Made by a program: the position numbers and the translations under genes. The notes beneath the pieces are model-generated. The model was not told the origin of the DNA. It worked only from the letters and a program-made list of their open reading frames with translations, and did no database searches. A DNA stretch of 64,000 nucleotides, taken from CAYOWK01 sp964407665. Lineage in GTDB: Bacteria > Pseudomonadota > Alphaproteobacteria > Caulobacterales > Hyphomonadaceae. The stretch lies in the NCBI GenBank assembly GCA_964407665.1, contig CAYOWK010000003.1, positions 62,001-126,000 on the forward strand. Direction: 5' to 3'. Below are positions 1-8,755 of this stretch, one piece after another. How positions within the stretch are numbered: the first letter of the stretch is position 1; every line of letters starts with the position of its first letter.

Positions 1-1
1 A

Positions 2-1393
2 GACGACGACGCCAGCGTTCGTCTCGTCATCGGCCAGACCCTTGCCCAGGAGGGTTATCATGTCAGGTCGACCAATACGATGTCTGCGCTCTGGCGCTGG
101 ATCCAGGCCGGCGAGGGGGATCTCCTCATCACCGACGTCTACATGCCGGATGAATCCATCTTCGACATGCTTCCGCAGATCCGCCGGGCGAGGCCTGATC
201 TCCCGGTGATCGTCATCAGCGCGCAGAGCACCGTGCTGACGGCGGCGCAGGCGGCGGACCATGGCGCCTACGACTATCTCCCCAAACCGTTTGACATCGA
301 CCGGCTGGCCGAAACGGTCCGTCGCGCGCTTCAGAAGAAGCCGACCCGCGCCATGGAGCCAACCGGCCGTCGCGCCGAGAAGGATGAGGCGCTGCCGCTC
401 ATCGGCCGTTCGAAGCCCATGCAGTCGGTTTATCGCGTCATCGCGCGCGTCATGAACAATGATCTGACGGTTCTGCTTCAGGGAGAGTCCGGCGCCGGCA
501 AGGACCTGACGGCACGGGCCATCCACCATCTGGGCAAGCGCAAGGTTGGGCCCTTCGTGGCGGTCAGCCTTGCCGCCCTCCAGCGCGATCAGGTGGAAGA
601 GGAGCTGTTTGGAGCCACCAAGGATGAGCAGGGGCGCCGGCGTGGCCGTGTCCACGAGGCGGATGGTGGAACGCTGTTCCTCGACGAAGTCGGCGACATG
701 CCGCTGGAAGCGCAGACGCGACTGGTTCGCTTCCTTCAGGATGGCCGGTTCACCTCCTCCGGAGAGACGCTGGATATCCGTATTGTGGCGTCCACCAAGC
801 ATGATCTCCGTGCGCTTGTGGACCAGGGGCTCTTCCGCGAAGACCTCTATTACCGGATCAACGTTGTCTCGCTGACCCTGCCGCCGTTGCGCGAACGCAA
901 GGAAGACATTCCCGATCTGGCGTCCGCATTTCTGGTGCGCGCCAAGAAGGAAGGACTGCCGGAGAAGCAGCTCGACAAGAGCGCCTTCGATCTTCTGGTC
1001 GCCTATGACTGGCCCGGCAACGTGCGCGAGCTGGAGAACGTCATCCGCCGGCTTTCGGCGCTCAGCCCCGAGCCGGTGATCTCGGCCCGCGAAGTCGAGC
1101 GGGAGTTGCGGTCCAATACCGCCCGTCCCGCTGCGGAGCGGGATTTCGAGGCGGAGGTGGAGGCGCTACTGTCTCGTCACTTCATCTCGGCACTCAGCGC
1201 TGATCCAGACAAGGATCCCGATGCGGGCGAAATCTATCAGACGGTCATCGAGCAGGTGGAGCGGCCGCTCATCAAACTCGCTCTTGCGGCAACGAATGGA
1301 AACAAGGTGCGCGCCGCAGCCCTGCTTGGCCTCAACCGCAACACATTGCGCTCCAAGATCAACGGCCTTGGCGTGGGCGGCGGTATGGACTGA
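2..1393 (+). CDS. ntrC: Nitrogen regulation response regulator NtrC (5' end outside window)
   Basis: Response regulator of the NtrC family, normally phosphorylated by NtrB and controlling nitrogen-assimilation genes. The frame is already open at base 2, beginning with the acidic DDD cluster of a receiver domain, so only a few N-terminal residues are missing. The receiver shows LLITDVYMPD (phospho-Asp) and the Lys of YDYLPKPF. The AAA+ domain has Walker A GESGAGKD (about nt 482), Walker B GGTLFLDEVGDMP and arginine-finger region LFREDLYYRINV. A Fis-type helix-turn-helix closes the protein (NKVRAAALLGLNRNTLRSKI). The GAFTGA loop that contacts sigma-54 is absent: ELFG is followed by ATKDEQGRRRGR. 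It is followed 242 bases later by ntrY. An NtrC assignment rather than another family member rests on domain order plus the ntrYX-hfq neighbourhood. Confidence 0.9.
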   Translation, partial: DDDASVRLVIGQTLAQEGYHVRSTNTMSALWRWIQAGEGDLLITDVYMPDESIFDMLPQIRRARPDLPVIVISAQSTVLTAAQAADHGAYDYLPKPFDIDRLAETVRRALQKKPTRAMEPTGRRAEKDEALPLIGRSKPMQSVYRVIARVMNNDLTVLLQGESGAGKDLTARAIHHLGKRKVGPFVAVSLAALQRDQVEEELFGATKDEQGRRRGRVHEADGGTLFLDEVGDMPLEAQTRLVRFLQDGRFTSSGETLDIRIVASTKHDLRALVDQGLFREDLYYRINVVSLTLPPLRERKEDIPDLASAFLVRAKKEGLPEKQLDKSAFDLLVAYDWPGNVRELENVIRRLSALSPEPVISAREVERELRSNTARPAAERDFEAEVEALLSRHFISALSADPDKDPDAGEIYQTVIEQVERPLIKLALAATNGNKVRAAALLGLNRNTLRSKINGLGVGGGMD

Positions 1394-1635
1394 CGCCGCA
1401 GTCTCCAACGCCGCGGACTGTTTCTTCTGCAACTAGGCTGTTGCGCCAGAGCCGCAGTGTGTGCTCTGTACGCAACACGGATGGATCTGTTCCGCGCCCT
1501 GATTTCCCATAATCGGGATACTTACCGGGTGCGGAGGATGCAGGGCGGGGGCCCGCGGAAGCGCCGAAGTCGCCACTCGTCGACGAGTCCTTCCGCAACA
1601 TCCCGGCGCATTTGCCGGCCTGGTAGGTGTAGTGG

Positions 1636-3849
1636 ATGACGGCTGCGCGAGCGTCACGCGTCAAACTCAGTCGGGCGGCCTCCTTGACGTTCAAGGTGCT
1701 GTTCGCAATCGCCGCAGTGATCGCCGCCGGCGTGACCTACCTCGCAGTCACCGACAGCGGCCCCACAAGCGCAGGCCAGCCCGGATCCCTCTGGCTCCTC
1801 ACGGGCAACCTGGCCCTCATCGCCGGCATCGGCGGCGTTCTGGGTTTCCGCGTCTACCAGCTTGTGCGCGAGAACCGCGAAACCAATGGCGGCGCCCGCC
1901 TGCGGCTCCGCATCATCTTCCTCTTTTCACTCGCGGCGGCCATCCCGACCCTGATCGTTGCCGGGTTCCTGGCGGTTGCAATCAACCGGAGTGTCGAGAG
2001 CTGGTTCAGCCAGCCTGTCTACAACATCGTCGACAATGCGCGCGCCGCAGCGCGCGCCTCGGTCGACGACATCACAACAGACGTCCAGTCGGAAGTCGCC
2101 GCCATGGCGACCGACTTCAACAGCCCGAACTATGTCCGGGCTTTTGAGGTCGATCGCGAGGTCTTTGCGCGTCAGCTTCTCGAGCCGCAGGCCCAGTACC
2201 GTGAGTTTGCCCGAACGGCCATTCTCGATGGTGCGGGCGTGCCCCTGGTCCAGACGACGTCTGACGATGCGCCGCCATTCCGGTCGTTCTCGGGCGAGAA
2301 CTGGGAGGCCGCGCGCAACAAGCTGATGGCGACCTACATCGACCGGAACGAGGTGGCCGTTCTCTACAAGCTCGACCAGTACCCGGACGCCTTCCTGTAC
2401 GTGGCCCGCCCAATCCCGCCGATTCTCAGCGCGCGCCTTGCGCAGGCCAACGAAGATCTCGCTTCGTTTCGCGCAGCAGAGGCGAGGCGAAAGCGGCTCT
2501 CCGCAGTTCTGACCCTCAGCTATATCCAGACAGCCCTGTTGATGTTGCTCGGGACGGCCTGGCTTGGCATGACGGCGGCGGCGCGCATCGCGATGCCAAT
2601 CGGCCAGCTGGCCGGCGCCGCAAGAGCTGTTCGCGACGGCGATCTCAGCGTGCGGATGCCGCGCCCGAAGGTGAGGGACGAGATCGACGATCTCGCCGAC
2701 GCGTTCAACCAGATGACGGAACGGGTTTCCCGCCAGACGCAGGCGCTCGACCGCGCCCGGATCGACGCGGAGTCTCGCAGCCTCTTCATCGAGGCCGTTC
2801 TGGCCGGCGTTGAAGCTGGCGTTATCCGGGTGGACGAAGGCCTCCAGGTCGCGATTGCCAACACGTCAGCCGAGACACTGCTTGTCTTTGTGAGCCGGCC
2901 CGGGGTTAGGATTCTTCTGGCGGATATCGCTCCGGAGTTTGTCCCCGGCGCACGCCGCGCGATCGAAACCGGCCAATCCGTTGAAACAACCATCCGCAGG
3001 AAGTCGGATGCGGGCCTCAGCCACTTCCATGTCCGGATTGCACCGGAGATCGATGGCGGCGGCGCAGTCATTACCTTCCATGACACGACACGGCTCGTCA
3101 TGGGGCAGCGGCAGGCTGCCTGGCGTGATGTCGCCCGCCGGATCGCGCACGAGATTCGCAACCCGCTGACGCCCATCCAGCTATCCGCGGAGCGGCTCAA
3201 GCGTCGCTTCGCCAGCCAGATCACGACGGACCGCGAGACGTTCGAGCGCTGCACTGAAACGATCACCCGCCAGGTCGCCGACATCGGGCGAATGGTCGAG
3301 GAGTTCTCCGGGTTTGCCCGGATGCCGAAGCCCACGATTGGCGAATTCGACCTTGGCGACGTGATCCGGTCGGTGGTTTTCGCCCAGCGGATGGCCACGC
3401 CGTCCATCGCGGTCAACGCCAACCTGCCTGCCGGCGCACTGCGTCAGCTCGGCGATGAAAGGCTTCTCGCACAGGCGTTGACGAACGTCGTCAAGAACGC
3501 AGCCGAGGCGGTCGAGCGACACATGACGGCCGGCAGCGTCAGCGCCGGAAGCGTATCGGTCGATGTCGAGGTGCATCCCGAAGAGATGTTGATCGTGATC
3601 CGCGACAACGGACCAGGCTTCCCGGTCGCCGACCGCGACAGGCTGCTGGAACCGTATGTGACCACGCGAAAAAATGGCGTCGGCCTTGGCCTCGCCATCG
3701 TCACGAGGATTGTCGAGGACCATGGCGGTCGGATCAGACTCGCCGACAACGAGCTTGTTCCGACGGGCGCGCGTGTCGATATCTGTCTGCCCGCCCAGCC
3801 AAGATTGGCCGAAGAATTTGTTGAGTTTGCCGGAGAGGGAGTAGCGTGA
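1636..3849 (+). CDS. ntrY: Nitrogen regulation sensor histidine kinase NtrY
   Basis: Membrane histidine kinase, 737 residues, partner of NtrX. The N-terminal third contains hydrophobic segments (about residues 18-38, 50-70, 95-118 and 290-310) enclosing a periplasmic region. A HAMP segment (PIGQLAGAARAVRDGDLSVRM), a PAS-like region and a transmitter follow. The H-box is RRIAHEIRNPLTPIQLSAER, the N-box ALTNVVKNAAEAVE, and the G-boxes are IRDNGPGFP and GVGLGLAIVTRIVEDHGG. Length and order match alphaproteobacterial NtrY. The stop codon overlaps the start of ntrX, so the two are translationally coupled. The ligand sensed is not visible from sequence; redox and nitrogen roles are known for the family. 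Confidence 0.93.
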   Translation: MTAARASRVKLSRAASLTFKVLFAIAAVIAAGVTYLAVTDSGPTSAGQPGSLWLLTGNLALIAGIGGVLGFRVYQLVRENRETNGGARLRLRIIFLFSLAAAIPTLIVAGFLAVAINRSVESWFSQPVYNIVDNARAAARASVDDITTDVQSEVAAMATDFNSPNYVRAFEVDREVFARQLLEPQAQYREFARTAILDGAGVPLVQTTSDDAPPFRSFSGENWEAARNKLMATYIDRNEVAVLYKLDQYPDAFLYVARPIPPILSARLAQANEDLASFRAAEARRKRLSAVLTLSYIQTALLMLLGTAWLGMTAAARIAMPIGQLAGAARAVRDGDLSVRMPRPKVRDEIDDLADAFNQMTERVSRQTQALDRARIDAESRSLFIEAVLAGVEAGVIRVDEGLQVAIANTSAETLLVFVSRPGVRILLADIAPEFVPGARRAIETGQSVETTIRRKSDAGLSHFHVRIAPEIDGGGAVITFHDTTRLVMGQRQAAWRDVARRIAHEIRNPLTPIQLSAERLKRRFASQITTDRETFERCTETITRQVADIGRMVEEFSGFARMPKPTIGEFDLGDVIRSVVFAQRMATPSIAVNANLPAGALRQLGDERLLAQALTNVVKNAAEAVERHMTAGSVSAGSVSVDVEVHPEEMLIVIRDNGPGFPVADRDRLLEPYVTTRKNGVGLGLAIVTRIVEDHGGRIRLADNELVPTGARVDICLPAQPRLAEEFVEFAGEGVA

Positions 3850-5228
3850 TGACTGCAGACATCCTGGTCGTCGACGACGAAGCCGATATCAGGGAGCTGG
3901 TCGGCGGAATCCTTCAGGACGAAGGGTACACTGTCCGCACTGCCGCCAATTCCACGGACACGCTGGCGGCGGTACGGGCGCGCGCGCCACGTCTCGTTGT
4001 GCTGGATGTCTGGCTCAAGGGCTCCGAGCTGGACGGACTTGAGATCCTCTCCGCGCTCAAGGAGATGGATCCCATCCTCCCGGTCATCGTGATTTCCGGG
4101 CATGGCACCGTCGAGACGGCGGTCACTGCAATCCGCCGGGGCGCTTATGACTACCTGGAAAAGCCGTTCCAGTCGGACAAGCTCCTTGTGATGGTCAACC
4201 GCGCCCTCGAGAACGCAGCCCTCAAGCGCGAGAACTCCGATCTGCGCGCCCGGTCGACCGCCTCCGGATCGCTGGTCGGAAGTTCGGCTGCGATGGCGCA
4301 GCTGTCGCTTGCCATCGACAGGGTCGCCGCAACGAACAGCCGCGTGCTGATTTCCGGCCCGCCGGGTTCCGGCAAGGAGCTCATCGCGCGCATCGTGCAC
4401 GAACGCTCCTTGCGTGCGGACGGTCCCTTCATCGCAGTCAGCGCCGCAAACATGGATCCCGAAACGGTCGACACAGAGCTGTTCGGAGAAGAAGCAGAGG
4501 ATGGGCGGGCGCCCCGGCTGGGCCGCTTCGATCAGGCTCACGGCGGCACACTGCTGCTGGACGAGATTTCCGACATGCCGCCCGCCGCGCAGAGCAAGAT
4601 CCTTCGGGTGCTGGTCGACCAGCGGTTCCGCCGTCGCAATGGCCGCGATGACGTGGTTGTCGACGTCCGGGTCATCTCCACCACGGCGCGCGACCTGAAA
4701 GCCGAGATCGCGGCAGGCCGGTTCCGCGAGGACCTCTACTACCGCCTCAACGTTGTGCCGATCGAAAGCCCCTCGCTGGACAAGCGCCGGCAGGACATCC
4801 CGGATCTGGTCGACTTCTTTGTCAGGCGCGTCGCCGATGCGTCCGGTCTTCAGCCGAGGGCGTTCTCTGAGGACGCGATGGCGGTGCTGCAGGCGTCCGA
4901 GTGGCCGGGCAACGTCCGTCAGCTTCGCAACGTGGTCGAGCGGCTTCTTATTCTCACCAACGGTGAGGCGGCGGGCCCGATCACGGCGGCGCACCTTCCG
5001 GTCGACAGTTCTGGCGGCGCCGCCAATGGCGGGCCCATGCAGATGATCTCGATGTCTCTGCGGGACGCGCGCGAGCATTTCGAGCGCGAGTATCTGGCCA
5101 TGCAGATCACGCGATTTGGCGGAAACGTATCCCGCACAGCAGCGTTCATCGGCATGGAACGTTCGGCTCTTCACAGAAAGCTGAAGGCGCTTGGCGTCGA
5201 GACCGGATCGGGGCAAAGAGAAAACTAA
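3849..5228 (+). CDS. ntrX: Nitrogen assimilation response regulator NtrX
   Basis: NtrC-family response regulator of 459 residues paired with NtrY. The receiver begins DILVVDDEAD and carries the phospho-Asp in LVVLDVWLKG and Lys in YDYLEKPF. The AAA+ domain has Walker A GPPGSGKELIAR and Walker B GGTLLLDEISDMP. A C-terminal Fis-like helix-turn-helix reads NVSRTAAFIGMERSALHRKL. As in the upstream NtrC, the GAFTGA loop is missing: ELFG runs into EEAEDGRAPRLGR. I chose the ATG that overlaps the ntrY stop (TGATG) because the AGGGAG Shine-Dalgarno is 7 bases upstream; a GTG three bases earlier is possible. Control of sigma-70 promoters is an inference from the missing loop. Confidence 0.93.
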   Translation: MTADILVVDDEADIRELVGGILQDEGYTVRTAANSTDTLAAVRARAPRLVVLDVWLKGSELDGLEILSALKEMDPILPVIVISGHGTVETAVTAIRRGAYDYLEKPFQSDKLLVMVNRALENAALKRENSDLRARSTASGSLVGSSAAMAQLSLAIDRVAATNSRVLISGPPGSGKELIARIVHERSLRADGPFIAVSAANMDPETVDTELFGEEAEDGRAPRLGRFDQAHGGTLLLDEISDMPPAAQSKILRVLVDQRFRRRNGRDDVVVDVRVISTTARDLKAEIAAGRFREDLYYRLNVVPIESPSLDKRRQDIPDLVDFFVRRVADASGLQPRAFSEDAMAVLQASEWPGNVRQLRNVVERLLILTNGEAAGPITAAHLPVDSSGGAANGGPMQMISMSLRDAREHFEREYLAMQITRFGGNVSRTAAFIGMERSALHRKLKALGVETGSGQREN

Positions 5229-5393
5229 GCGGATGGGCGCCGTGTGTTTGGGCGCCTGGACTTCCGTTTGATACAGCGGGGTGCGCTGCTACGGCGCGCC
5301 CACTGAACAGGTTGGGGGGCATTGCCCGACTAGGCGCCCCAGAGATAAGTGTGGCCGCAAGGCCCTGATAACAAAAGAAGGCTCCAGGCTTCG

Positions 5394-5648
5394 ATGTCCT
5401 CCGAAAAAAAGCAAAACCTGCAAGACATTTTCCTGAATGCGGTCCGCAAGGGAAAAGTCCCCCTGACAATGTTCCTGGTGAACGGCGTCAAACTCCAGGG
5501 GATCGTGACGTGGTTCGACAACTTCTGTGTGCTGCTGAAAGGCGATGGCCGTCCGCCGCAGCTCGTCTACAAGCACGCCATCTCCACCATTGCGCCGAAC
5601 GCGCAGGTGGATCTCTTTGAAGCTGCAGGTATCGGCGGCGAGGATTGA
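5394..5648 (+). CDS. hfq: RNA chaperone Hfq
   Basis: Hfq forms a hexameric Sm-like ring that pairs small RNAs with mRNAs. The 84-residue product begins MSSEKKQNLQDIFLN, has the Sm1 region VPLTMFLVNGVKLQGIV and FDNFCVLLKG, and the Sm2 signature YKHAISTI. It has the short C-terminal tail usual in alphaproteobacteria. The start is set by homology at the ATG of MSSEKK; an in-frame GTG 45 bases upstream would add a tail not seen in the family. A purine-rich AGAAGG lies about 12 bases upstream. It follows ntrX after a 165-base leader and abuts hflX with no gap, the usual hfq-hflX pairing. Confidence 0.97.
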   Translation: MSSEKKQNLQDIFLNAVRKGKVPLTMFLVNGVKLQGIVTWFDNFCVLLKGDGRPPQLVYKHAISTIAPNAQVDLFEAAGIGGED

Positions 5649-6965
5649 TTGGGCAAAGAGCTGATTGACCGGACGCCGGCCGATGACACTGCGGCCGTCG
5701 TGCTGCCTGTCATCGGCGACGCCCGCCACACCTCTTCCAGACTTGCCGAGAGCGGAGGGCTTGCTGAAGCGCTCGGCGTCCGTCTGGCGTTCTCCGAGCG
5801 GCTGACGATCCGCGATCCGCATCCCGCGCGACTGTTCGGCTCCGGCCAGCTCGACGCGCTGTCCGCACGTCTGCGTGCAGAAAATGTGACCCTGCTCATC
5901 GTGGATGCGTCGCTGACGCCGGTTCAGCAGCGCAACCTCGAAAAGGAACTTCACCTCAAGGTTGTCGACCGGACGGGATTGATCCTTGAGATCTTCGGCC
6001 TGCGCGCGCGTACAGCCGAAGGTCGCCTTCAGGTCGAGATGGCGCGGTCGCTGTATGAGCGGTCACGCCTCGTGCGCACCTGGACCCACCTTGAACGGCA
6101 GCGAGGCGGCTTCGGCTTCCTCGGCGGCCCCGGCGAGACCCAGATCGAAGCCGACCGCCGCATGCTCGATCACCGCATCACCAAACTCCGCCGCGAGCTG
6201 GAAGATGTCCGGCGTACGCGCCGGCTGCAGCGTGAGGGTCGTGCAAAGCGCGGCGCGCCCGTCGTCGGTCTGGTCGGCTACACCAACGCCGGCAAGTCGA
6301 CGCTCTTCAACCGCCTGACCGGCGCAGACGTGCTGGCAGCCGACATGCCGTTCGCCACGCTTGACCCGACCGCGCGCGAGGTCACGCTGGCCTCGGGTCG
6401 CCGGATCGCCATGATCGATACGGTGGGATTCATCACCGATCTGCCCACGCATCTCGTGGCGGCATTCCGCGCAACGCTCGAAGAAGCGATGGAGGCGGAC
6501 CTCCTGATCCACGTTCGCGACATCGCTCACGAGGACACCGAATACCAGGCCAGCGACGTCTACGGCATTCTCGAGGAGCTCTCCGACGAAACCGGATCCG
6601 AGCGGCCCCCGATCATCGAGGCCTGGAACAAGATCGATGCGCTGGAGCCCGCGGCGCGCTCTGTCGTGACCGGCATGTCGGAGGGTCACTCGCCGCCGGC
6701 CATTCCGGTCTCGGCCATCACTGGAGACGGGATCGGTCCGCTGCTCGACCGCATCGAGACGGAGCTGTATGCCAACCGCCGCGTCCGGTCGGTGTCGCTG
6801 GAATCAGGCGACGGCCGCGCCCGCGCCTGGCTGCATGCGAACTGTGAAGTTCAGTCGGAAGTCCTGTCACCCACCGGCGCCGAACTCGTTCTGTCGGTCG
6901 CCATGAGCGACCTGGACCTTTCGCGCTTCCTGGCTGCCACACCGGGAGCCTCTGTCACAGGTTGA
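5649..6965 (+). CDS. hflX: GTPase HflX
   Basis: Ribosome-associated GTPase of 438 residues that rescues or splits stalled 70S ribosomes under stress. The N-terminal HflX domain shows LFGSGQLDAL, IVDASLTPVQQRNLE and the glycine-rich GGFGFLGGPGETQIEADRR. The G domain follows: G1 GYTNAGKSTLFN, G3 DTVGF, G4 NKID. The start is a TTG immediately after the hfq stop codon, which implies coupled translation. The stop lies 9 bases from the convergent mazG stop, with no obvious terminator between them. Confidence 0.95.
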   Translation: MGKELIDRTPADDTAAVVLPVIGDARHTSSRLAESGGLAEALGVRLAFSERLTIRDPHPARLFGSGQLDALSARLRAENVTLLIVDASLTPVQQRNLEKELHLKVVDRTGLILEIFGLRARTAEGRLQVEMARSLYERSRLVRTWTHLERQRGGFGFLGGPGETQIEADRRMLDHRITKLRRELEDVRRTRRLQREGRAKRGAPVVGLVGYTNAGKSTLFNRLTGADVLAADMPFATLDPTAREVTLASGRRIAMIDTVGFITDLPTHLVAAFRATLEEAMEADLLIHVRDIAHEDTEYQASDVYGILEELSDETGSERPPIIEAWNKIDALEPAARSVVTGMSEGHSPPAIPVSAITGDGIGPLLDRIETELYANRRVRSVSLESGDGRARAWLHANCEVQSEVLSPTGAELVLSVAMSDLDLSRFLAATPGASVTG

Positions 6966-6974
6966 CGCCCAGGC

Positions 6975-7871
6975 TCAGCCGGACGCGCCGTCGCGCTCGC
7001 GCCGCTTCACGTCGAGCCACAGAGCCTCCTGGGCCTCCAGATCGAGCGCTGCGAAATCCTCCCCACGTTCGCTGGCGATCGCTTCCATGGCTCGAAACCG
7101 TTTCTGGAATTTCGCATTCGCGGACCGCAGCGCGACTTCCGGATCGACATCGAGCTTCCGGCAAAGGTTGGCGCATACGAACAGGATGTCGCCGAGTTCT
7201 TCTTCAACGTGTGCCTTGTCGTGACCGTCGGCGACGGCCTCCCGGAGTTCGCCAACTTCCTCGTCCAGCTTCTCGAGCACCTCTTCGGCCGACGGCCAGT
7301 CGAACCCGACCCGGGCCGCGCGCTTGGTCAGCTTCTCGGCCCGCATCAACGCCGGCAGCGCTGTCGCCACACCGTCAAGCGCGCTTGCGGGGCCGGCCTG
7401 GGCGCGCGCCGCGCGCTCGCGAGCCTTCATGGTTTCCCAGGCGACCGTCTGATCCCCGGCGGTGGCGATGCTGGCGTCGCCAAAGACGTGGGGATGCCGG
7501 CTGACCATCTTGTCGACCAGCGTTGTCAGGACGTCGTCGATGTTGAAGGCGCCGGCTTCCTCGGCCATTCGGGCGTGGAAGACCGACTGGAACAGGAGGT
7601 CGCCAAGCTCGCCGCGAAGGTCGCCAAGGTCCTTGCGCTCGATGGCGTCCGCCACCTCGTAGGCTTCCTCGATCGTATATGGTGCGATGGTCTCGAAGGT
7701 CTGTTCGAGATCCCACGGACATCCGGAGCCTGGCGTCCTCAGGCGGGCCATTAACGAAACCAGATCGCGAAAAGGCTCTCCCGACCGGGGGAGGCCGGAG
7801 GGAAGGGGGCCGCTCACGACGCGTTCCCGGGCAGGTTCGGCGGCGGTGGCAGGATCGTCAGGCGGCGCCAT
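6975..7871 (-). CDS. mazG: Nucleoside triphosphate pyrophosphohydrolase MazG
   Basis: Hydrolyses (d)NTPs and possibly ppGpp-related substrates to the monophosphate. The product of about 298 residues shows the tandem MazG fold. The first repeat contains GCPWDLEQTFETIAPYTIEE then EAYEVADAIERKD and GELGDLLFQSVFHA; the second contains KLDEEVGELREAV and VEEELGDILFVCANLCRKL, which retains the ExxE...ExxD metal ligands. The ATG at 7871 has GGGGAGG eight bases upstream and is preferred over a TTG six bases earlier. The N-terminal 30 residues are low complexity. The gene is convergent with hflX. Confidence 0.93.
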   Translation of the reverse strand: MAPPDDPATAAEPARERVVSGPLPSGLPRSGEPFRDLVSLMARLRTPGSGCPWDLEQTFETIAPYTIEEAYEVADAIERKDLGDLRGELGDLLFQSVFHARMAEEAGAFNIDDVLTTLVDKMVSRHPHVFGDASIATAGDQTVAWETMKARERAARAQAGPASALDGVATALPALMRAEKLTKRAARVGFDWPSAEEVLEKLDEEVGELREAVADGHDKAHVEEELGDILFVCANLCRKLDVDPEVALRSANAKFQKRFRAMEAIASERGEDFAALDLEAQEALWLDVKRRERDGASG

Positions 7872-7939
7872 GGTCAAACCTCCCCAATACTGTTTGTCGC
7901 ATAATCAATATTATGGGCAGAACGGAATGTGCTGGAAAA

Positions 7940-8755
7940 TCAGGAGGGTGCATCGAGGTGGAGCTCCATCCCGTCAAACGCGGGCTCCACGCCGGCTGGC
8001 AGGCCGGCCTTGAGCGTCGCGTAGTCCAGATCGACGTGCATGTTCGTCAGAACCGCGCGCTTGGGCTTCAGCTGCTCGATCCAGGCCAGCGCCTGATCGA
8101 CATTGGCGTGGGTTGGGTGAACGGCGTATCTCAGTGCGTCCACGACAAGCAGGTCTAGCCCCCCCAACCTCTCCAGCGTCGCCTCCGGAATCCGCACCAC
8201 GTCGTTGCAATATGCGAAATTGCCGATGCGGAATCCCTTGCTGGGAATTGCGCCGTGGTCGAGGTCGAGGGACAGAAAGTCGATCTGGCCGCCCGGCCCG
8301 TCGATGATCGTGACGCCCCCGCCTTCCGGCAAGGTGCGATGCTCGAGGATGGGCGGATAGCCGTCGGCTCCCTGGAAGCAGTATGCAAACCGGCTGGCCA
8401 CGTGGCTCGCCGTGCGCGTGTCCATGTAGAACGGTATGCGCCGCCGCTGCAGAAGCGAGATGGCCCGGACATCATCGATACCGTGGCACTGGTCCGCATG
8501 TTCGTGCGTCAGCAGCACGGCATTCAGGTCGCGGACATTCGCAGCCAGCAGCTGCTCGCGAAGATCCGGCGAGGTGTCGACCAGAACCTGGGTGACCCCG
8601 CTTGTTCCTTTTCGCCTGCGGACCAGGATCGAGCAGCGTGTACGGCGGTTGCGGGGCTCGGCGGGATCGCAGACGCCCCAGTTGTTCCCAATGCGCGGCA
8701 CGCCCCCGGACGAACCGCACCCCAGAATTCGTATCTCGAGGCGGTCGGTTGTCAT
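7940..8755 (-). CDS. MBL-fold phosphodiesterase of the PhnP-like (COG1235) family
   Basis: Metallo-beta-lactamase-fold hydrolase of 271 residues. It begins with ILGCGSSGGVPRIGNNWGVCDP, of which the GCGSSGGVPRIG part is diagnostic for PhnP-like phosphodiesterases. The metal motif is LLTHEHADQCHGIDD and a later conserved His lies in LDHGAIPSKGFRIG. The start ATG overlaps the stop of tatD (ATGA), which fixes it and excludes a longer out-of-frame extension. Family members hydrolyse cyclic phosphates; the physiological substrate here is unknown. The pairing with tatD is common in alphaproteobacteria. Confidence 0.87.
   Translation of the reverse strand: MTTDRLEIRILGCGSSGGVPRIGNNWGVCDPAEPRNRRTRCSILVRRRKGTSGVTQVLVDTSPDLREQLLAANVRDLNAVLLTHEHADQCHGIDDVRAISLLQRRRIPFYMDTRTASHVASRFAYCFQGADGYPPILEHRTLPEGGGVTIIDGPGGQIDFLSLDLDHGAIPSKGFRIGNFAYCNDVVRIPEATLERLGGLDLLVVDALRYAVHPTHANVDQALAWIEQLKPKRAVLTNMHVDLDYATLKAGLPAGVEPAFDGMELHLDAPS

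Noticed and set aside
1394..1635. Short minus-strand frames between ntrC and ntrY
   Set aside because: They extend through coding sequence on both sides in shadow phases and have no start signals.
3444..5216. A 590-codon open frame on the minus strand across ntrX and the end of ntrY
   Set aside because: It lies antisense to well-supported ntrY/ntrX coding sequence; its composition is that of a shadow frame in GC-rich DNA and no domain is visible.
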